DNA of 59,487 bases from Tilletiaria anomala UBC 951 (Eukaryota > Basidiomycota > Exobasidiomycetes > Georgefischeriales > Tilletiariaceae): assembly GCF_000711695.1 (NCBI RefSeq), contig NW_013546911.1, positions 1-59,487 on the forward strand. The letters run 5' to 3'. Position numbers and translations under genes: made by a program. The notes beneath the pieces are model-generated. The model did no database searches. It was not told the DNA's origin and saw only the letters and a program-made list of their open reading frames with translations. Positions 11,106 through 22,233 of the stretch are shown here, piece by piece (the stretch's first letter is position 1; every line of letters starts with the position of its first letter).

Positions 11106-13841
11106 TCAAAAGCCGACGAGCTCATCGCGCTCGTGATGCTCTGTGACAGGCGGGGGCAAGGGCGCATACATGTACCGCCCGAGCGCCTTGCCTGCGAGAC
11201 GGGATGACTGCCTGGCGGCAGCGCTACGATTCCATGCGGTGGTACTGCCGTCGAGTCCCTTGACGGCAAAGGCTTCGAGCGCGAGCGGCATCGACATGTC
11301 GCTGCCGAATGCGCCGGCGCCGATCGTGGCGCCACCAGGCAGGCGCGCAAACGGCGAAGGCGATGACAGCGCAAAGGCATAGTACGGCAGCGGTGAAGCG
11401 GGCGAGAGCTCGCCGAGGTGGCGCGCGTAGTGCCTGACGCCGACGCCGGCTAGGTCGATGACATCGTTGGCGGCGCACGAAGGCGCGTATGTGGGCGAAG
11501 CGGAGACGGGCCACTTGATGCCGTCATCGCCTTCATCAGCTGCAGCAAACGCGGCGGAGGCAGGCAGGCCGGTGATGGCCATTTTGTCCTCGACGCCCGG
11601 CGCTTCTGGTCCCATGTGGCAGTGACGCATATCATCGCCTGCTTCAGCATCAGGCGTAGCAGGAGCAGCCGAATGGTAAGCCTGGTCGTCGCCGTACGCA
11701 TCGTGGTCGTCATCTGTAAACGAGTAGAGCGACGGCGTGTGCGAAAGGAGCGAAGGCATGCTGAGCCAGCTGGAGATGCGGCTGACAGGCACACTGGGCG
11801 CCTCGGTCCACTGAATCATGCCTGAATGCGCTGTGCGGTCATCTTCGTCAGCGGCGTCCTGCTTCCAAGCGCCTGGGAGCGACGTCATGCCAAAGATCCT
11901 GGAGAAGGCGTATGAGCTGCTGCGCGCGCGCGTCGGCGCATCAGCATGCGCGGTGCTGCCAGCGCTGACGGTGGAGCGGCGATGGTGTTGGTGGCGCGCG
12001 AGTGAGCGGCAGCGGAGCTGCTGCGCTTCGAGTAGGAGGCCCTCGGGCGTCGACGCCGAAGGTGTACCGCGCAGCATGCCCATCCTGCGGCGGATGGGCG
12101 ATTCGGCCGTTGCAGTGGTCGGCGCTGAGGGTCGGCGCAGCGCATCCGATGTCGTAGATTGCACGCGTGCGGGGTCCGTAGCGCTGAGGGCAGAATCGAA
12201 GAAGAAGAGCACCTTGCCAAAGTTGCTGAAGAACGGGAGCGTGCTGCTCTGGATCGCGCGCGCGAGCCGTGCCTCCTCCTGCTCGTACGTCTCTGCTCTG
12301 GCTATAACACTGGCCAGCGGCTGCGGCCGTGGCCGCGAGTGCGCGCCGGCAGCGAGCGGCGTGCGCCGTCCGCCTGGCGAAGCGCTCATGCTGCCTGTAT
12401 CTGTATCTGTACCTGCGCCATCGCCAGCGTTGCGCGCCGTCGCATCTGCATCTGCATGTATCACTTCCTGCCCACCACCACTAGGGGCGGTGGAGGCGCG
12501 CTGGTGCGCCACGGCTGCCGCGACAGATGCAGCGGCGGTGGCTGACGCGGTGGAGGAGCTGCCCCGCATGCGGAGAATTGCGAGAGCAAGCTGCGTCTCT
12601 GGATCCTCGTCGCCAGGGTCGCCATGGCACGATCCATCCGACTCGAGCAGTGATGCGCTGCGTTTCGTGCGCTGCTGCGAGCCCAACACCGATGCAGATG
12701 CAAACGCAAATGGCGAGGTGCGCCGGCGCTTGCCGGCGCTACCGGCTCTGCGCGCGCGGCCCTCGCCGGCATCCGCACGCAGCGCACCCTGATCGTCTCC
12801 ACCGCCAGCACCCTCATGCTCTACCTCGCCGGCGGCGGTAGCGGCAAGAAAGCGACGCAGCGGTAGCCCGTGTGCGTCCAGGGGTGATGCGCCTGGTGGC
12901 AAGAAGAGTTGGCAGAGCGAGCTGGGCATGGCCCGCAGGTTGCTCTTGGTAGCAGTACCGCAATGCTCGATTTCAGCGCTAGCAGCGCCATCAGCACCAC
13001 CGCGCGGGGCTTTTTCGTGCTCTTTCACTTCCGTTTGTTCTTGCTCTTCGCATTCTTCCGCATCGGTCGTCTGCTGGTCCGCATCGATCTGAGCGCCAAT
13101 CGGCGCGGTCGTCAGCGTCTGCGCGACGAGGCTGACGGACGGTAGTAGGAGCGGTTGGCAGGTGTCAATGCTCAGCGGCTGCGCGGGCGCGAGCGGGAAG
13201 AATGACAGCGGGGTTGCCACCGCCGCCGATGGGGCACCGGCTGGCGCCGAGTGTGTGCGCAGGCGACGGCCGGCGTGGCGCATTGCTGCGATTACCGTCG
13301 GCGTCGGCGAGTCGGCCCGTCGCTCGTGGCAGGCTACGTGCAGTGATGATCCGGGTCCAGAAGAAGGAGGAGGAGATGGGGAGGAAGAAGAGTGAGAGGG
13401 GGAAGGGTGCGGGCCCGCGCTCCTGCTCTTGTTCCTGTGCGCTTGACGTCGGCTGTCACTGCCAGCCTGCTTCAGATGCGCAGAGGCAGAAGAAGAAAAA
13501 GACGAAGACGGCAGCATGGTTACGGGCGTGCTTGGCTGAGTATGGCCCCCGCGCGGCGTGCCTGAGGCGCTGCTGCCGCCGCCGCCGCTTGCTGCCGTAC
13601 GGGCGTAGGCGCCGTGGATGTGCGGCGATGCATCATAAGCTGTGACAGCTCTGCTGGACACATCGCTATCCTCTCCGCCTATCGTTGCTGCCGCTGCGAC
13701 CGGCGGCATGCAGGTGCTCGTGCGTTCGATGGGCGGTGCGAAGCCCGACAGCAGCGGCGTGGCCGTCATGCTGGTCGGTATGCGCTCGCTGCCGCCGTTG
13801 CTCCTGCTGCGAAGACGGCGCCGCGCCTGCTGCGGTGCCAT
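11106..13841 (-). CDS. Large low-complexity protein of unknown function
   Basis: One uninterrupted frame of 911 residues, GC-rich, with no recognised domain. The N-terminal half is rich in Ser, Ala, Pro, Arg and His, with Ser runs. The middle has an acidic/Gln stretch (about 240-265) and a basic AGKRRRTSPF segment that could be a nuclear localisation signal. More ordered-looking islands are EEARLARAIQSSTLPFFSNF, KVLFFFDSAL, MIQWTEAPSVPVSRIS and SSWLSMPSLLSHTPSLYSF. The C-terminus ends ...YMYAPLPPPVTEHHERDELV. I do not recognise it; a regulatory or transcription-associated disordered protein is only a guess. Codon-biased GC-rich DNA also leaves long open frames on the opposite strand here, but those look like shadows. 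The start at 13841 is the first ATG of the frame. Confidence 0.65.
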   Translation of the reverse strand: MAPQQARRRLRSRSNGGSERIPTSMTATPLLSGFAPPIERTSTCMPPVAAAATIGGEDSDVSSRAVTAYDASPHIHGAYARTAASGGGGSSASGTPRGGHTQPSTPVTMLPSSSFSSSASAHLKQAGSDSRRQAHRNKSRSAGPHPSPSHSSSSPSPPPSSGPGSSLHVACHERRADSPTPTVIAAMRHAGRRLRTHSAPAGAPSAAVATPLSFFPLAPAQPLSIDTCQPLLLPSVSLVAQTLTTAPIGAQIDADQQTTDAEECEEQEQTEVKEHEKAPRGGADGAASAEIEHCGTATKSNLRAMPSSLCQLFLPPGASPLDAHGLPLRRFLAATAAGEVEHEGAGGGDDQGALRADAGEGRARRAGSAGKRRRTSPFAFASASVLGSQQRTKRSASLLESDGSCHGDPGDEDPETQLALAILRMRGSSSTASATAAASVAAAVAHQRASTAPSGGGQEVIHADADATARNAGDGAGTDTDTGSMSASPGGRRTPLAAGAHSRPRPQPLASVIARAETYEQEEARLARAIQSSTLPFFSNFGKVLFFFDSALSATDPARVQSTTSDALRRPSAPTTATAESPIRRRMGMLRGTPSASTPEGLLLEAQQLRCRSLARHQHHRRSTVSAGSTAHADAPTRARSSSYAFSRIFGMTSLPGAWKQDAADEDDRTAHSGMIQWTEAPSVPVSRISSWLSMPSLLSHTPSLYSFTDDDHDAYGDDQAYHSAAPATPDAEAGDDMRHCHMGPEAPGVEDKMAITGLPASAAFAAADEGDDGIKWPVSASPTYAPSCAANDVIDLAGVGVRHYARHLGELSPASPLPYYAFALSSPSPFARLPGGATIGAGAFGSDMSMPLALEAFAVKGLDGSTTAWNRSAAARQSSRLAGKALGRYMYAPLPPPVTEHHERDELVGF

Positions 13842-16800
13842 GCTGGCGACCGCAGCGGAGGGTTGAAAGGGGCGGGCTGACAGCGGATGTGAGACCTAGG
13901 GGTGGTGGTAGCAGTAGCAGTGGCGTTACTGTTTGTGTATTGTAGGCGTCCATCGAAGAGGACGGTACATGTGGGACACAGGCCAGGCGGGGGAAGTCGC
14001 AACAAGAAAAGAAGAGTAGGGTGTACGTGTTTATTTGTGTCAGTGCGACGAATGGAAGCATAGCAACAGCCAGCACGGACGGGCCCAACGACACACGCAC
14101 CTGCAACAGCACACGAAAACGCGGGCGTGGCTGCGAGCGCGCGGATTGAGGTGCGCTTGTTGCCCTTGCGGCGATGAGCCGAGGCAAGAGGCAAGTTGTG
14201 GTCTGGGACCTTGGACCTTGGGCTTGGATGACAGACGAGTGCGAGGCTCGCTCCTTTTTGTACCGATGGTGGTGGGCCTCTGCTGGTAATGAAGAATTCG
14301 TCTGGTCTGTCTGTATAGATGTCTTTCTGTATGGATGCTGATGATATGCCCTTTTGTGCGAGAGGGCAGCGGTGCTTATACCTCGCTTTCTCGAGGCTGG
14401 CGGAGCGGGGCGGGACCTGCTGGAATACTGGATGTTTGTTACTTGCTGGCACACACACAAGCACACATGCGATCACCACAATGCGCCCCGCAGGCTCGAC
14501 ATGGTGGCGAGGATGATGGCGATGGGGACGGCCACAGGAGCCATCCAATTGCCATGCGAGCTGCTTCTTCTGATTCCTGAAGCCGACGGGGACGACGGCG
14601 AATGCATGGGCGTGATTGATAAGGGCTGAATTCCGGGGAGAAATTTGGTGTATACACCGGAATGCTGGCCCTAGCTGTGTGCGCGCTGAGTGGAAGGAGA
14701 GAGGAGAGGCGCCGAGTGCCCCGTGGTGGGGGGGGATGGGTGATGGTGTGCTGGCCCAGGTATGTGGATGGGGGCCCCGCCTATCGAAATTCAGTAAGAA
14801 ATTCGGCCAAAAAGGTTGTTTCTCAACGGTAAGCGCGCCGCATGATCGGAGTTAATTACGTAGTCGGGGCATGGTGTCAGAGCAACGACGTGCCACCGCC
14901 TCGCTCCTAAAAAGGGTCAGACAAGACTCAACCCGATCCGGATTGCTGGGCTTTAATCTCACACTACGCCTCTTCTCGACAGGCAGCCAGTGCAACAGAG
15001 CCGCTGCACACTGAACAGGCCCTATTTATTGCGGCCGACAGTTCTTCTTTCCATGCGCCCGTTCTTCGTCTTGTGCATCGCAGCGACAACAGAAGCACTG
15101 CAAAAAATAGAAGGAAAGAGTGAATGAATGAATGGCTCGCTTGCGTTTCCGCTCCAGGCACCCACTCATACACGCACTTCAACACTCATGCACCAGCGGG
15201 ACAAAGGCTTTTTGCCTTTCTGTTCCACACTTTCGGGGCTGAAACCCCAGAAGACACTAACAGCCCATCCATCCATCATAACAGCAACTATCAGAACCTC
15301 GTCAGATACATGGACCCACACAATATCCTGCAGATAGAGATGCTGATGAGCCTCTTGGCTCGCTCGGCAGTCCTTGGACGATAATACATAAAGTCAACAC
15401 TCCGTGTATGCATGCATGCCTAGGTGTACAACGGGCACCCTATGCTGCGTGGGCCGCCAGTCGTCCGTCCCAGCATCAACAACCAGAAATCTTGAGTCAG
15501 TCGTGTCTTCGTACACAAAGAACGTGTGCTCCAAGGGCCAGTCTTGTATACGAGAAACCACCGCCCACCGGGTTCTTCACCTCGCGATCCGCCGCATGTA
15601 CATACATTGCATTCGTACCTACATACCTATGGTCCCCTTGCGAGCAGATAGGAGAGCGAAGACTATGAAATTGGCAAAGCGCTCCAGTCCATTGGCGGAG
15701 CGTTCCAGCTACTGTTGGACCCCTTGGCTCTTTGGACATACATACATACATACATACATACATACATACATACATACATGCATATACATATACATACACA
15801 TTCACACATATGTACGTAGATGGACCGTCAGCTATGCTGCACTGCGCCAGCACCCAGCGCGGCATTGTGCCAGAGCCAGACGCCACGCTACTGTTCCGAA
15901 CATGGAAGGCTCAGCTTTAGCACCACGAAAAAGAAACTCTACCCTAAACGGAATAGAACGCAAGTGCAGGTGGGGAGCAAGAGATCTGATGCCCAGCGGC
16001 AGCGGCATCTCACCTCATTTCAACCCTTTTCTTGGTCAGCTCAAATCGATTGCATACGTATCTCCGGCAGCTGGACATTTTTGCAATCGATTTGCCCGCC
16101 TCATCATCAACACGAAAAGGGACGAGGGGTGAGAGGGATGAAAGACGGAAAGAGAAAAGTGGAGGGGGGGGTAGCCTCGCCAAAGGCTTCTTTCTTCCAT
16201 CGAAAGATGGAATGCGACGAGGAAGCTACGAGCTAGGTAGCTAGCTAGCTGCATGTCACGACGCCAGGACGTATTCGGGAGCCAGGACAGGAGGAAATGG
16301 TTGGCTCGCAGAGAAAAAGAGTGAGGACGGCGGCCCGCGGGTGACTCGGCACAATATTTGGCGGAACACTGCCAATCAATCGACTGACGGATGCCGCGCG
16401 AACAATCTGTGCGTCATCCCGTCGAAACGTGGCGCAAATCGAAGACTCTTTTTCCTCCTGATCACAAAGCCTCCTCGGTCGCCTCGTATATCGCTACCGA
16501 ATCGTACTTCCGTGGGCCACCTTTGGCGGGGGTCATCCGCCCGCTTGTATTGAAGCTTCGTAATCCTGCTGCCGCTAGCGTACCTAGTGGCCGCTGGGGC
16601 ACTGCAGGGTGCAGAGCCTGTCTATCTCATCGCCAACGCAATCGCGGGAGCTTCATAGTTACAGCTAAACGCACTTCGCTCGTTGTATCGGGCGCATAAC
16701 GACAGCAAAAGATCTGGTCCAGCAGGGGCCGTCGAGCCTTAGTTGGTACATACATCTCCAGGACGAGTTTACATCATCTTCCCCCTGCTCACGAAGCTTG

Positions 16801-17618
16801 CAAATGCCGCACTTATCAATGGCGACTCGTCCCTGTGTTGTTTCGTCAGCCCTGTGAGGTGGTCCGGTCGTGTGCATGTCGTTTGCACATGGCCATATGC
16901 CAGTATTCGCAGGGCGTACACAGTACTGGCGCCTGCGTGCCGCCTTCCCCATATCAGCCTCACCGCGGTCAGAGCGTCAAGCGGTCCAGGGTTCGATTGA
17001 AGGGTGCAAGTCGAGGGATGTAGCGTTGCATGCACATGGACTGGGCACGTCCTGGAATGTGCACAGCCGGGATAGGTGTCGCAGAAAGGGAGCAGCGCGA
17101 CGCCGAGTGTGCGGACGGAGGTTAAACTGTGCATATTTAGAAAGCCTCGTCCAGTTCCCGTCAATGTGGCATACAGCCTTCTTCCAGCTCCAAATGCCGA
17201 CCGTGTGCGCCGCATGTGCTCGTAATAAGTGCTTCCATGATTCTTAAAAGCGCATCAGCGAAACTGCCTCAGCATCCTCCTTTCAAGAATCATCGCATCC
17301 CTGCACTGCACGTGTCCTGCTCCTCTTTGCGCCGGCCGTCTGGAACTTGTAAGGAGAAATCGAGACAGGAAAGGGCACCGCGGACCGCCGTTGGCTTAAC
17401 GGATCACCCGATCACCCGCTGCATCACCACCTTCACAAGTGTCGTCCGTCGCACGCGAACACCTCCGCCCGCCGATTGCGCGTCAATGCACAGCTTGCAC
17501 CCCTTCATGAGAAAGTGACTGCACAGCAGCACACGATGCATATGAGATTCGAACGACGGTCACATGGAGAGGTACATCGGCCAACACCGTCAAATGCGGG
17601 GTGGGGTGATGCTGCCCT
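13842..17618. other. 3.8-kb region without a recognisable gene
   Basis: This lies upstream of the 911-residue gene and downstream of the peroxiredoxin gene. It holds a (CATA)n microsatellite, a short GCTA-repeat palindrome near 16230-16251 and only short, unconvincing open frames. A long promoter/leader for the 911-residue gene or unannotated non-coding RNA are possible. No tRNA cloverleaf was found; a T-loop-like string near 16988 lacks the rest of a tRNA. Confidence 0.45.
15737..15779 (+). repeat. (CATA)n microsatellite
   Basis: About ten uninterrupted copies of the tetranucleotide CATA, followed by imperfect CATATA units to about 15810. Open frames that run through it are produced by the repeat. 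Confidence 0.95.
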
Positions 17619-18710
17619 TCAACGACTGGCTTTCTTCTCCTTGATGAAATCGAGAACAGCATCCGAGCTCTGCCAGAAGGGGAAATTTTGGAGAAGGGGG
17701 GCGGGGCGATGCCGTCAGTCTCTCAAGGCTACTGAGGGTTGCATCGCAGGCCCAGTGTTGCAGCGACGTACCTCCTTCGGCTTGACAGAGATCGAGCTCA
17801 GCGCAAGCTTGCAGTCCGCGTCGATGACAAAGTGGCTGCAGGTGCGCGCAGAAGTGCCAGCGACGGCAGGAGGAGGAGGGGGGACAGGTCAGACGGCGGG
17901 ACACCTTCACGCGCCGCTGCTCGCGGGCGACTCGGAAGAGAAAGAAACAAGGCCTAAACGTACCTTCTCATCGTGCTGCTCTTGCTGCCCGTCAGCGCGC
18001 CGATGAGCGCCCGCTGCGGATCCGACAGCAGGTCGTACTGGAACTTCTGCTTCGTCTTCCAGGTCTTCAGCGGCGTCGGATTGTCGTTGCTCAGCCCGTA
18101 CACCGTGAAACCCTCGTCGACATACTGTTGGTACGCGTCCCTGAAGAGACAGGCTTGGTTCGTGCAGCCAGGTGTGTTAGCCTGTTAAAAGGCAACAAAG
18201 CGTTAGTATGCAGACACGAGCTTCCGAGTGGAAGCACAACGATGCCACACAACATCAAGCACCGCGAAGCACGCGTTTACCTTACCTTTGGATATCTGGC
18301 GGGCAGAAAGTTCGGAAACAACTGGGTTGTCAGTCCCTCTAGGAATCAAAAGTACTGCGTGAGGTGGATCCAACGCACGAAAAGAGGACGCATTTTTTCA
18401 GCTCTCCAACCTTGACCTCCTTCTCCTCTTGTGTCTTGAGGATCAGGCCCTGTGGCAGCTTGTCGCCGACCTTGAGCTTGCCTCCCGCGGTACCGTTCCC
18501 TACTGTGATTATGGCAGCGCCACCTTTCGCAATGCTTTTGGAAACCTTGGTCTTCTTGCTTGATGGCGGTGGTACATCGGCGCTGCCGGCGGCGCGTTTT
18601 TTAGTCTCGGCCTTCTCCTTGCTGGGTATCGAAGAGACAGACGCAGCTGGTTTCGCTGCTGCTTGGCGAGCGCTACGGCGCTCCCCGTCACGAGCTGGCT
18701 TTGGAGGCAT
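17619..18710 (-). CDS. DOT5: Dot5/BCP-type nuclear peroxiredoxin
   Basis: Five exons fit one 224-residue frame: 18379-18710, 18286-18295, 17964-18181, 17772-17835 and 17619-17669. The second exon is only 10 nt (Ser codon end plus Tyr-Pro-Lys). It rebuilds the family segment VLFSYPKANTPGCT, with peroxidatic Cys in TPGCT and resolving Cys five residues on (TNQAC). The N-terminal ~65 residues are Lys/Ala/Ser-rich with PPSSKKTKVSK, probably a nuclear signal as in yeast Dot5. Later parts are DEGFTVYGLSNDNPTPLKTW, YDLLSDPQRALIGALTGSK, SHFVIDADCKLALSS and a C-terminal helix. The enzyme reduces alkyl hydroperoxides with thioredoxin and in yeast affects telomeric silencing. The microexon is inferred from phase and the protein motif; a longer alternative exon beginning at 18321 keeps frame but breaks the motif. 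Confidence 0.9.
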
Positions 18711-19196
18711 TTCGATCTGCGGATCCCTTTCTCTACGAGTTTCGGCAGAGGAAGCAACGGAAGGCCACTAAAGGCGAACAGGCTGTTGCGGGATGCAAGC
18801 GACGCACGCCGAACCTAAAGAGGCTTCTCTAGGATGTGCTCGCCTCCAACATCTCCTGTTAGAGATGTTGGCCACTTGGATGGGGATGACGCAAAAGCTT
18901 CTCTCTCGAGCTATGCTCATGGAAGTTCTACCAACACGCTCACATTTTGTATGTATCCCTCGAAACGGTTTGTGAAGCGATCAGAATATCTAGCTGAAGA
19001 TGGTATTCGATCATGACAGGACAGCATACAATGAAACCTCGCATTGCGTAATGAATTGCGACGAGCAATATGATCGAATGCGATAAAATTGAGGTTTCAC
19101 CGTCGAGCGTGTCAAGTATCCATCATACTCGCGCAGCGATCATAGCAAGTTCTGCTTCGAAAGGCTTGGCCTCCTGGCAGTCTTCGTTCCAAATTG
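18711..19196. other. Spacer between two minus-strand genes
   Basis: About 490 nt upstream of the peroxiredoxin start and downstream of the small Lys/Glu-rich frame. It probably contains the DOT5 promoter. No gene seen. Confidence 0.4.
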
Positions 19197-19577
19197 TTAC
19201 ACTGGGACTACAGCCTCGCAAAGCGCATTTTCGTATACCACCTGTCCTCGTTTAAAGTAGCTTCCCTCCTCCGCTTCGACTTGCGCGCCTGCAGCATCAG
19301 TCGGGACATCGTCGTTCTCCACCTTGGGCCGCTTCACCTCCCTCTCTGCCTCCTGCGCGTCACCGTGTGCTTCTACCTTGCATTGGTTGACCCGAGCTTC
19401 AGCTGCATTTTCTGCACTCCCAGCTTGCCTCTCAGTGTTTTCTTGGCTTTTCGGTTTCTTTTTCTGCTGCTGTTTGGTGTCTTGCTTCACGAGAGGGCCC
19501 TCGCCCGCCTCTTGCTTGGGGCGCTTCTCCTTCTCCTTCTTTCCGTTTGTTGTCTTCCTTCTCGTGGTGGTACTCAT
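19197..19577 (-). CDS. Small Lys/Glu-rich hypothetical protein
   Basis: A 126-residue frame starting MSTTTRRKTTNGKKEKEK. It is highly charged throughout, with a KRPK motif near the start and VKRPKVE near residue 88 that could act as nuclear signals. The end is more ordered (EEGSYFKRGQVVYENALCE). I do not recognise a family. A donor-like GTGGTAT follows the FKRGQ codons, so the last residues could be intron and further exons may exist. The biased composition could also arise by chance from purine-rich DNA, so confidence is modest. Confidence 0.4.
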   Translation of the reverse strand: MSTTTRRKTTNGKKEKEKRPKQEAGEGPLVKQDTKQQQKKKPKSQENTERQAGSAENAAEARVNQCKVEAHGDAQEAEREVKRPKVENDDVPTDAAGAQVEAEEGSYFKRGQVVYENALCEAVVPV

Positions 19578-21372
19578 TGACACCTCCTTGAAATAGATGC
19601 ACGGATATTCGCACCATATCAGCGGTCCAGCCCAACCGAAGGCGGGAAGACGGAGGAAAAGATCTAGATGGTAACAAAGGGGACCTCGTCCAGCAGCCCC
19701 TTATTCTTGGGGATATTGTATGTTTTCATTTCCAATGAAGCCGACATGGTAGTGCCTGTGGCGAAGGAAGAACAGTTCTCGCATTGAGTCAATGTGGTGC
19801 AAGAGCCGTGAAAGCGTTCATGCCAGGACTCACACTTGGGGATGGTGCAACACGAGCCCCACACCATTCACTCCGCCTTGGGCCAGTGATTCTGCAGCCC
19901 TAACAAGTCTCCGAGGATTCCTGCGTGTGGCCTCTTCTGATATCTCGGGCTGAATCATGATACAGTCCGCCCACAAACTGATGAGACACGTTTACCAGCT
20001 TCCGAAGGCGCTGGCACCCACGCTGCTCAATACCTCACGCCTGGACCGGATGTGTTGAAGGCTGCTACGCAGACGGTTGGAGGAATACATATGATCGCCC
20101 ATCTCGACCACATATCATTTATGCCTCACTTGCAGAAAAAGTTGGACTAACAGGGTCTTGTTCTTCTACATATCCAAGGAGTCTGCGCAATGAGCGTGGT
20201 CCGGAAAGCGAGCGCAAAAACGGCGAGCCAAGCCGCGTTGACCGCGTGCCAGAAGGCGAGACAGGCGGTGCGGAGGTTGCAAGGCTCTCGAAACCCCAAG
20301 TGATTCAGGATCTTCTCATGCACCTCTTGCGGAAAGCACAGAATGGCAACATCTTGGGACGCTGCCTAATCGCATATCTTGTGTCGTGTTGTTTGGTTGA
20401 GGAAGCCAAATTTCCTTCAGGGTAAGCAACTCGAATAATCAAAGTTAGCGTTCACGGGAAGGCCTGGAGACTCGAAGGAAGGGACTCTTGATTAAGAGGG
20501 AAACGCGAGCCTGGAGGGCAGTACATGTTTTTGTCAAGGGCAGTCACCTACAGTACGGGGTTATGCGTGGAGGACGGTCACATGGCACCGTCAAGCGCAC
20601 AAAAGGAGCTGCGAATGTGTGCGCGCCAATCAGCGTTGAGCCTAGCAGATTTCCCAGATCAAACGTCTTTGGCACATGACGCTGTAACCTGATTCAACGG
20701 AAGTAATTACGGCCTCCCTTTGATGGAAGCTGGTCGAAAGGTCACCGGGGGCCAGGTGCAAAGTGCAAGGAGCATGGTGTGGTTCTTGCTTGCTCTCTTT
20801 CCAGCCAAGCAGATGAGGGAAAGATCTGCCTGGGAAAGGATTATCGGGTTCATCGAGGTTCTACGGGCTTCTCTTTAGTATAAATGCATCCTGCTCCCTT
20901 GCGAACGAGACTCCTTCATCACCATGCAGAGATAGTGGACGTCGGTGAGACACAACGAGCGATAAGCAGTGCAGCAGTGAAATACAATATAGATGATAGT
21001 AGTGATAGGAGAGGGTATGCTGCGCAATATGTACCCACGATTAAAGCTTGCCGAAACCACTCAAAGTAGTCATTGGTGCAAAGCCTTAGATCGGCTAAAA
21101 CACGGTGCCGCGAGCTGAGTGCAGCGCCATGCTGCTGATAGTGGTCGTACCCCAGCAGCAGTCCATCGTCATGTACATGGAACGCCATGTTCTGCTTCAC
21201 GAGATATATGTTGAGCTACCGGTGCATGGATTCGACTTGCTCTCCAGCGGCAGCAGTGAGTGCGGCTGCGATGGCGGCGTTTGCGAGGGTGGGTGCGAGT
21301 TGGCTGATGCCTACGCAATCTGAGCCGTAGCGCTAATGCGCGGGGCATACTGTTCGCCCATCGATGTAACTG
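19578..21372. other. Gene-poor region
   Basis: About 1.8 kb with only short open frames and no family match. A minus-strand frame near 19664-19750 (MKTYNIPKNKGLLDEVPF) is protein-like but very short. It could be a 5' exon of the small Lys/Glu-rich gene, which I cannot show. Confidence 0.4.
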
Positions 21373-22233
21373 CTAGTTCGATGTGTGCATAGATGGCTCC
21401 TTTGACTCGGTGCAGATGCTGTAAGATGCGTGACTAGCCCGGCCCTTTAAGCCGGCGTGGCTCGCTTCAGACGTATCAGCATCGTAGTTAGCAGAAATGG
21501 TGGCAAGAGCACGATCAACACCGTATTCTTCGATCTCTGCTGTCATGAGATCCAGGGCAGACAGATAGATAAAGTGTTTCCTTTCAAATCGGACCTTGCG
21601 AAGCAGGCCGGTAGGTTGCGGCTGTGGTGGTGCAATGTTGCTCGTGATAACATTCGCAGCCTGGAGCACTTGCACTTGAGCGAGGTACGAGGCCGAGTTC
21701 TCCTACATGCATGACGTTCTCACAATCGTAAATTCGTTTATGGCACTCGCGATTCTTCCTTCGACGAGCCTCTGGATCATATCCCACGTACGCCGGACGC
21801 CTGCGATGCCGACATCTGTCGTCGATGTACAGTACGCCGCGAATGAATGAGGGTTGAGGCGGTCAATAGTCAGTGGTCAGAAATCGATATGGTGGATCCT
21901 TGAATGAACCATGGCAGCATACTCTCCTGAATCTTCGCCGTCATAAGCGATGCACGACGACGAAAGATTTCCGTTGCACGTGCCACACCCAAACATGCCG
22001 TGATCGTGACCGTGACAGCGTGCGCACAGCCTGTGGCGCTTGTCGCTTCCCGTGCTGCTGCACCGCCAAAACTCGTCGGCAGGCTGGCCGTTGCAAGTGA
22101 CACAAGAATCGCAGCCTTGTCCATCACAGGCAGGGCAGGCGTATTCGACACAGTAATCGGGCAGCTCATAGTTGCGGCGGACCTTGCTCTTCGCGTCATG
22201 TAGAGGTTCTTTTAAAAATCTCCCAGGGACCAT
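21373..22233 (-). pseudogene. DnaJ-type Cys-rich zinc-finger gene, possibly SSUH2-like; decayed or unresolved
   Basis: The minus strand has an open piece (about 21910-22233) with four DnaJ-type cysteine motifs: CPACDGQG, CVTCNGQ, CARCHGH and CGTCNGN. There is no J domain. It is followed by two further exon-like pieces, about 21724-21815 (RRTWDMIQRLVEGRIASAIN) and 21373-21660 (GLLRKVRFERKHFIYLSALD), separated by plausible GT-AG introns. The Cys-rich centre followed by a beta-rich tail with a Y-x-Y-type strand resembles SSUH2-family proteins, as far as I remember them. The phase between the first two pieces does not fit with the sites I chose. Upstream, protein-like sequence in other frames (22240-22560) seems to continue the N-terminus, with a frame change at a T/A run near 22208-22216. 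I cannot tell whether this is a live gene with small exons, an assembly error, or a decayed gene. Confidence 0.35.

Noticed and set aside
11818-12792. 324-codon plus-strand open frame
   Set aside because: It is antisense to the 911-residue frame in GC-rich sequence; Cys/Ser/Arg-rich composition with no domain, typical of a shadow frame.
15404-16132. 242-codon open frame
   Set aside because: It runs through the CATA microsatellite (repeated Tyr/Ile/His/Thr) and has no family features.
16975-17010. T-loop-like string GGTTCGATT
   Set aside because: No acceptor stem, D-arm or anticodon arm can be drawn around it, so it is not a tRNA.
18286-18321. Longer in-frame exon 2 for the peroxiredoxin (LFPNFLPARYPK)
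   Set aside because: It keeps frame only with a poor donor and breaks the strand before the catalytic Cys; the 10-nt exon fits sites and family better.
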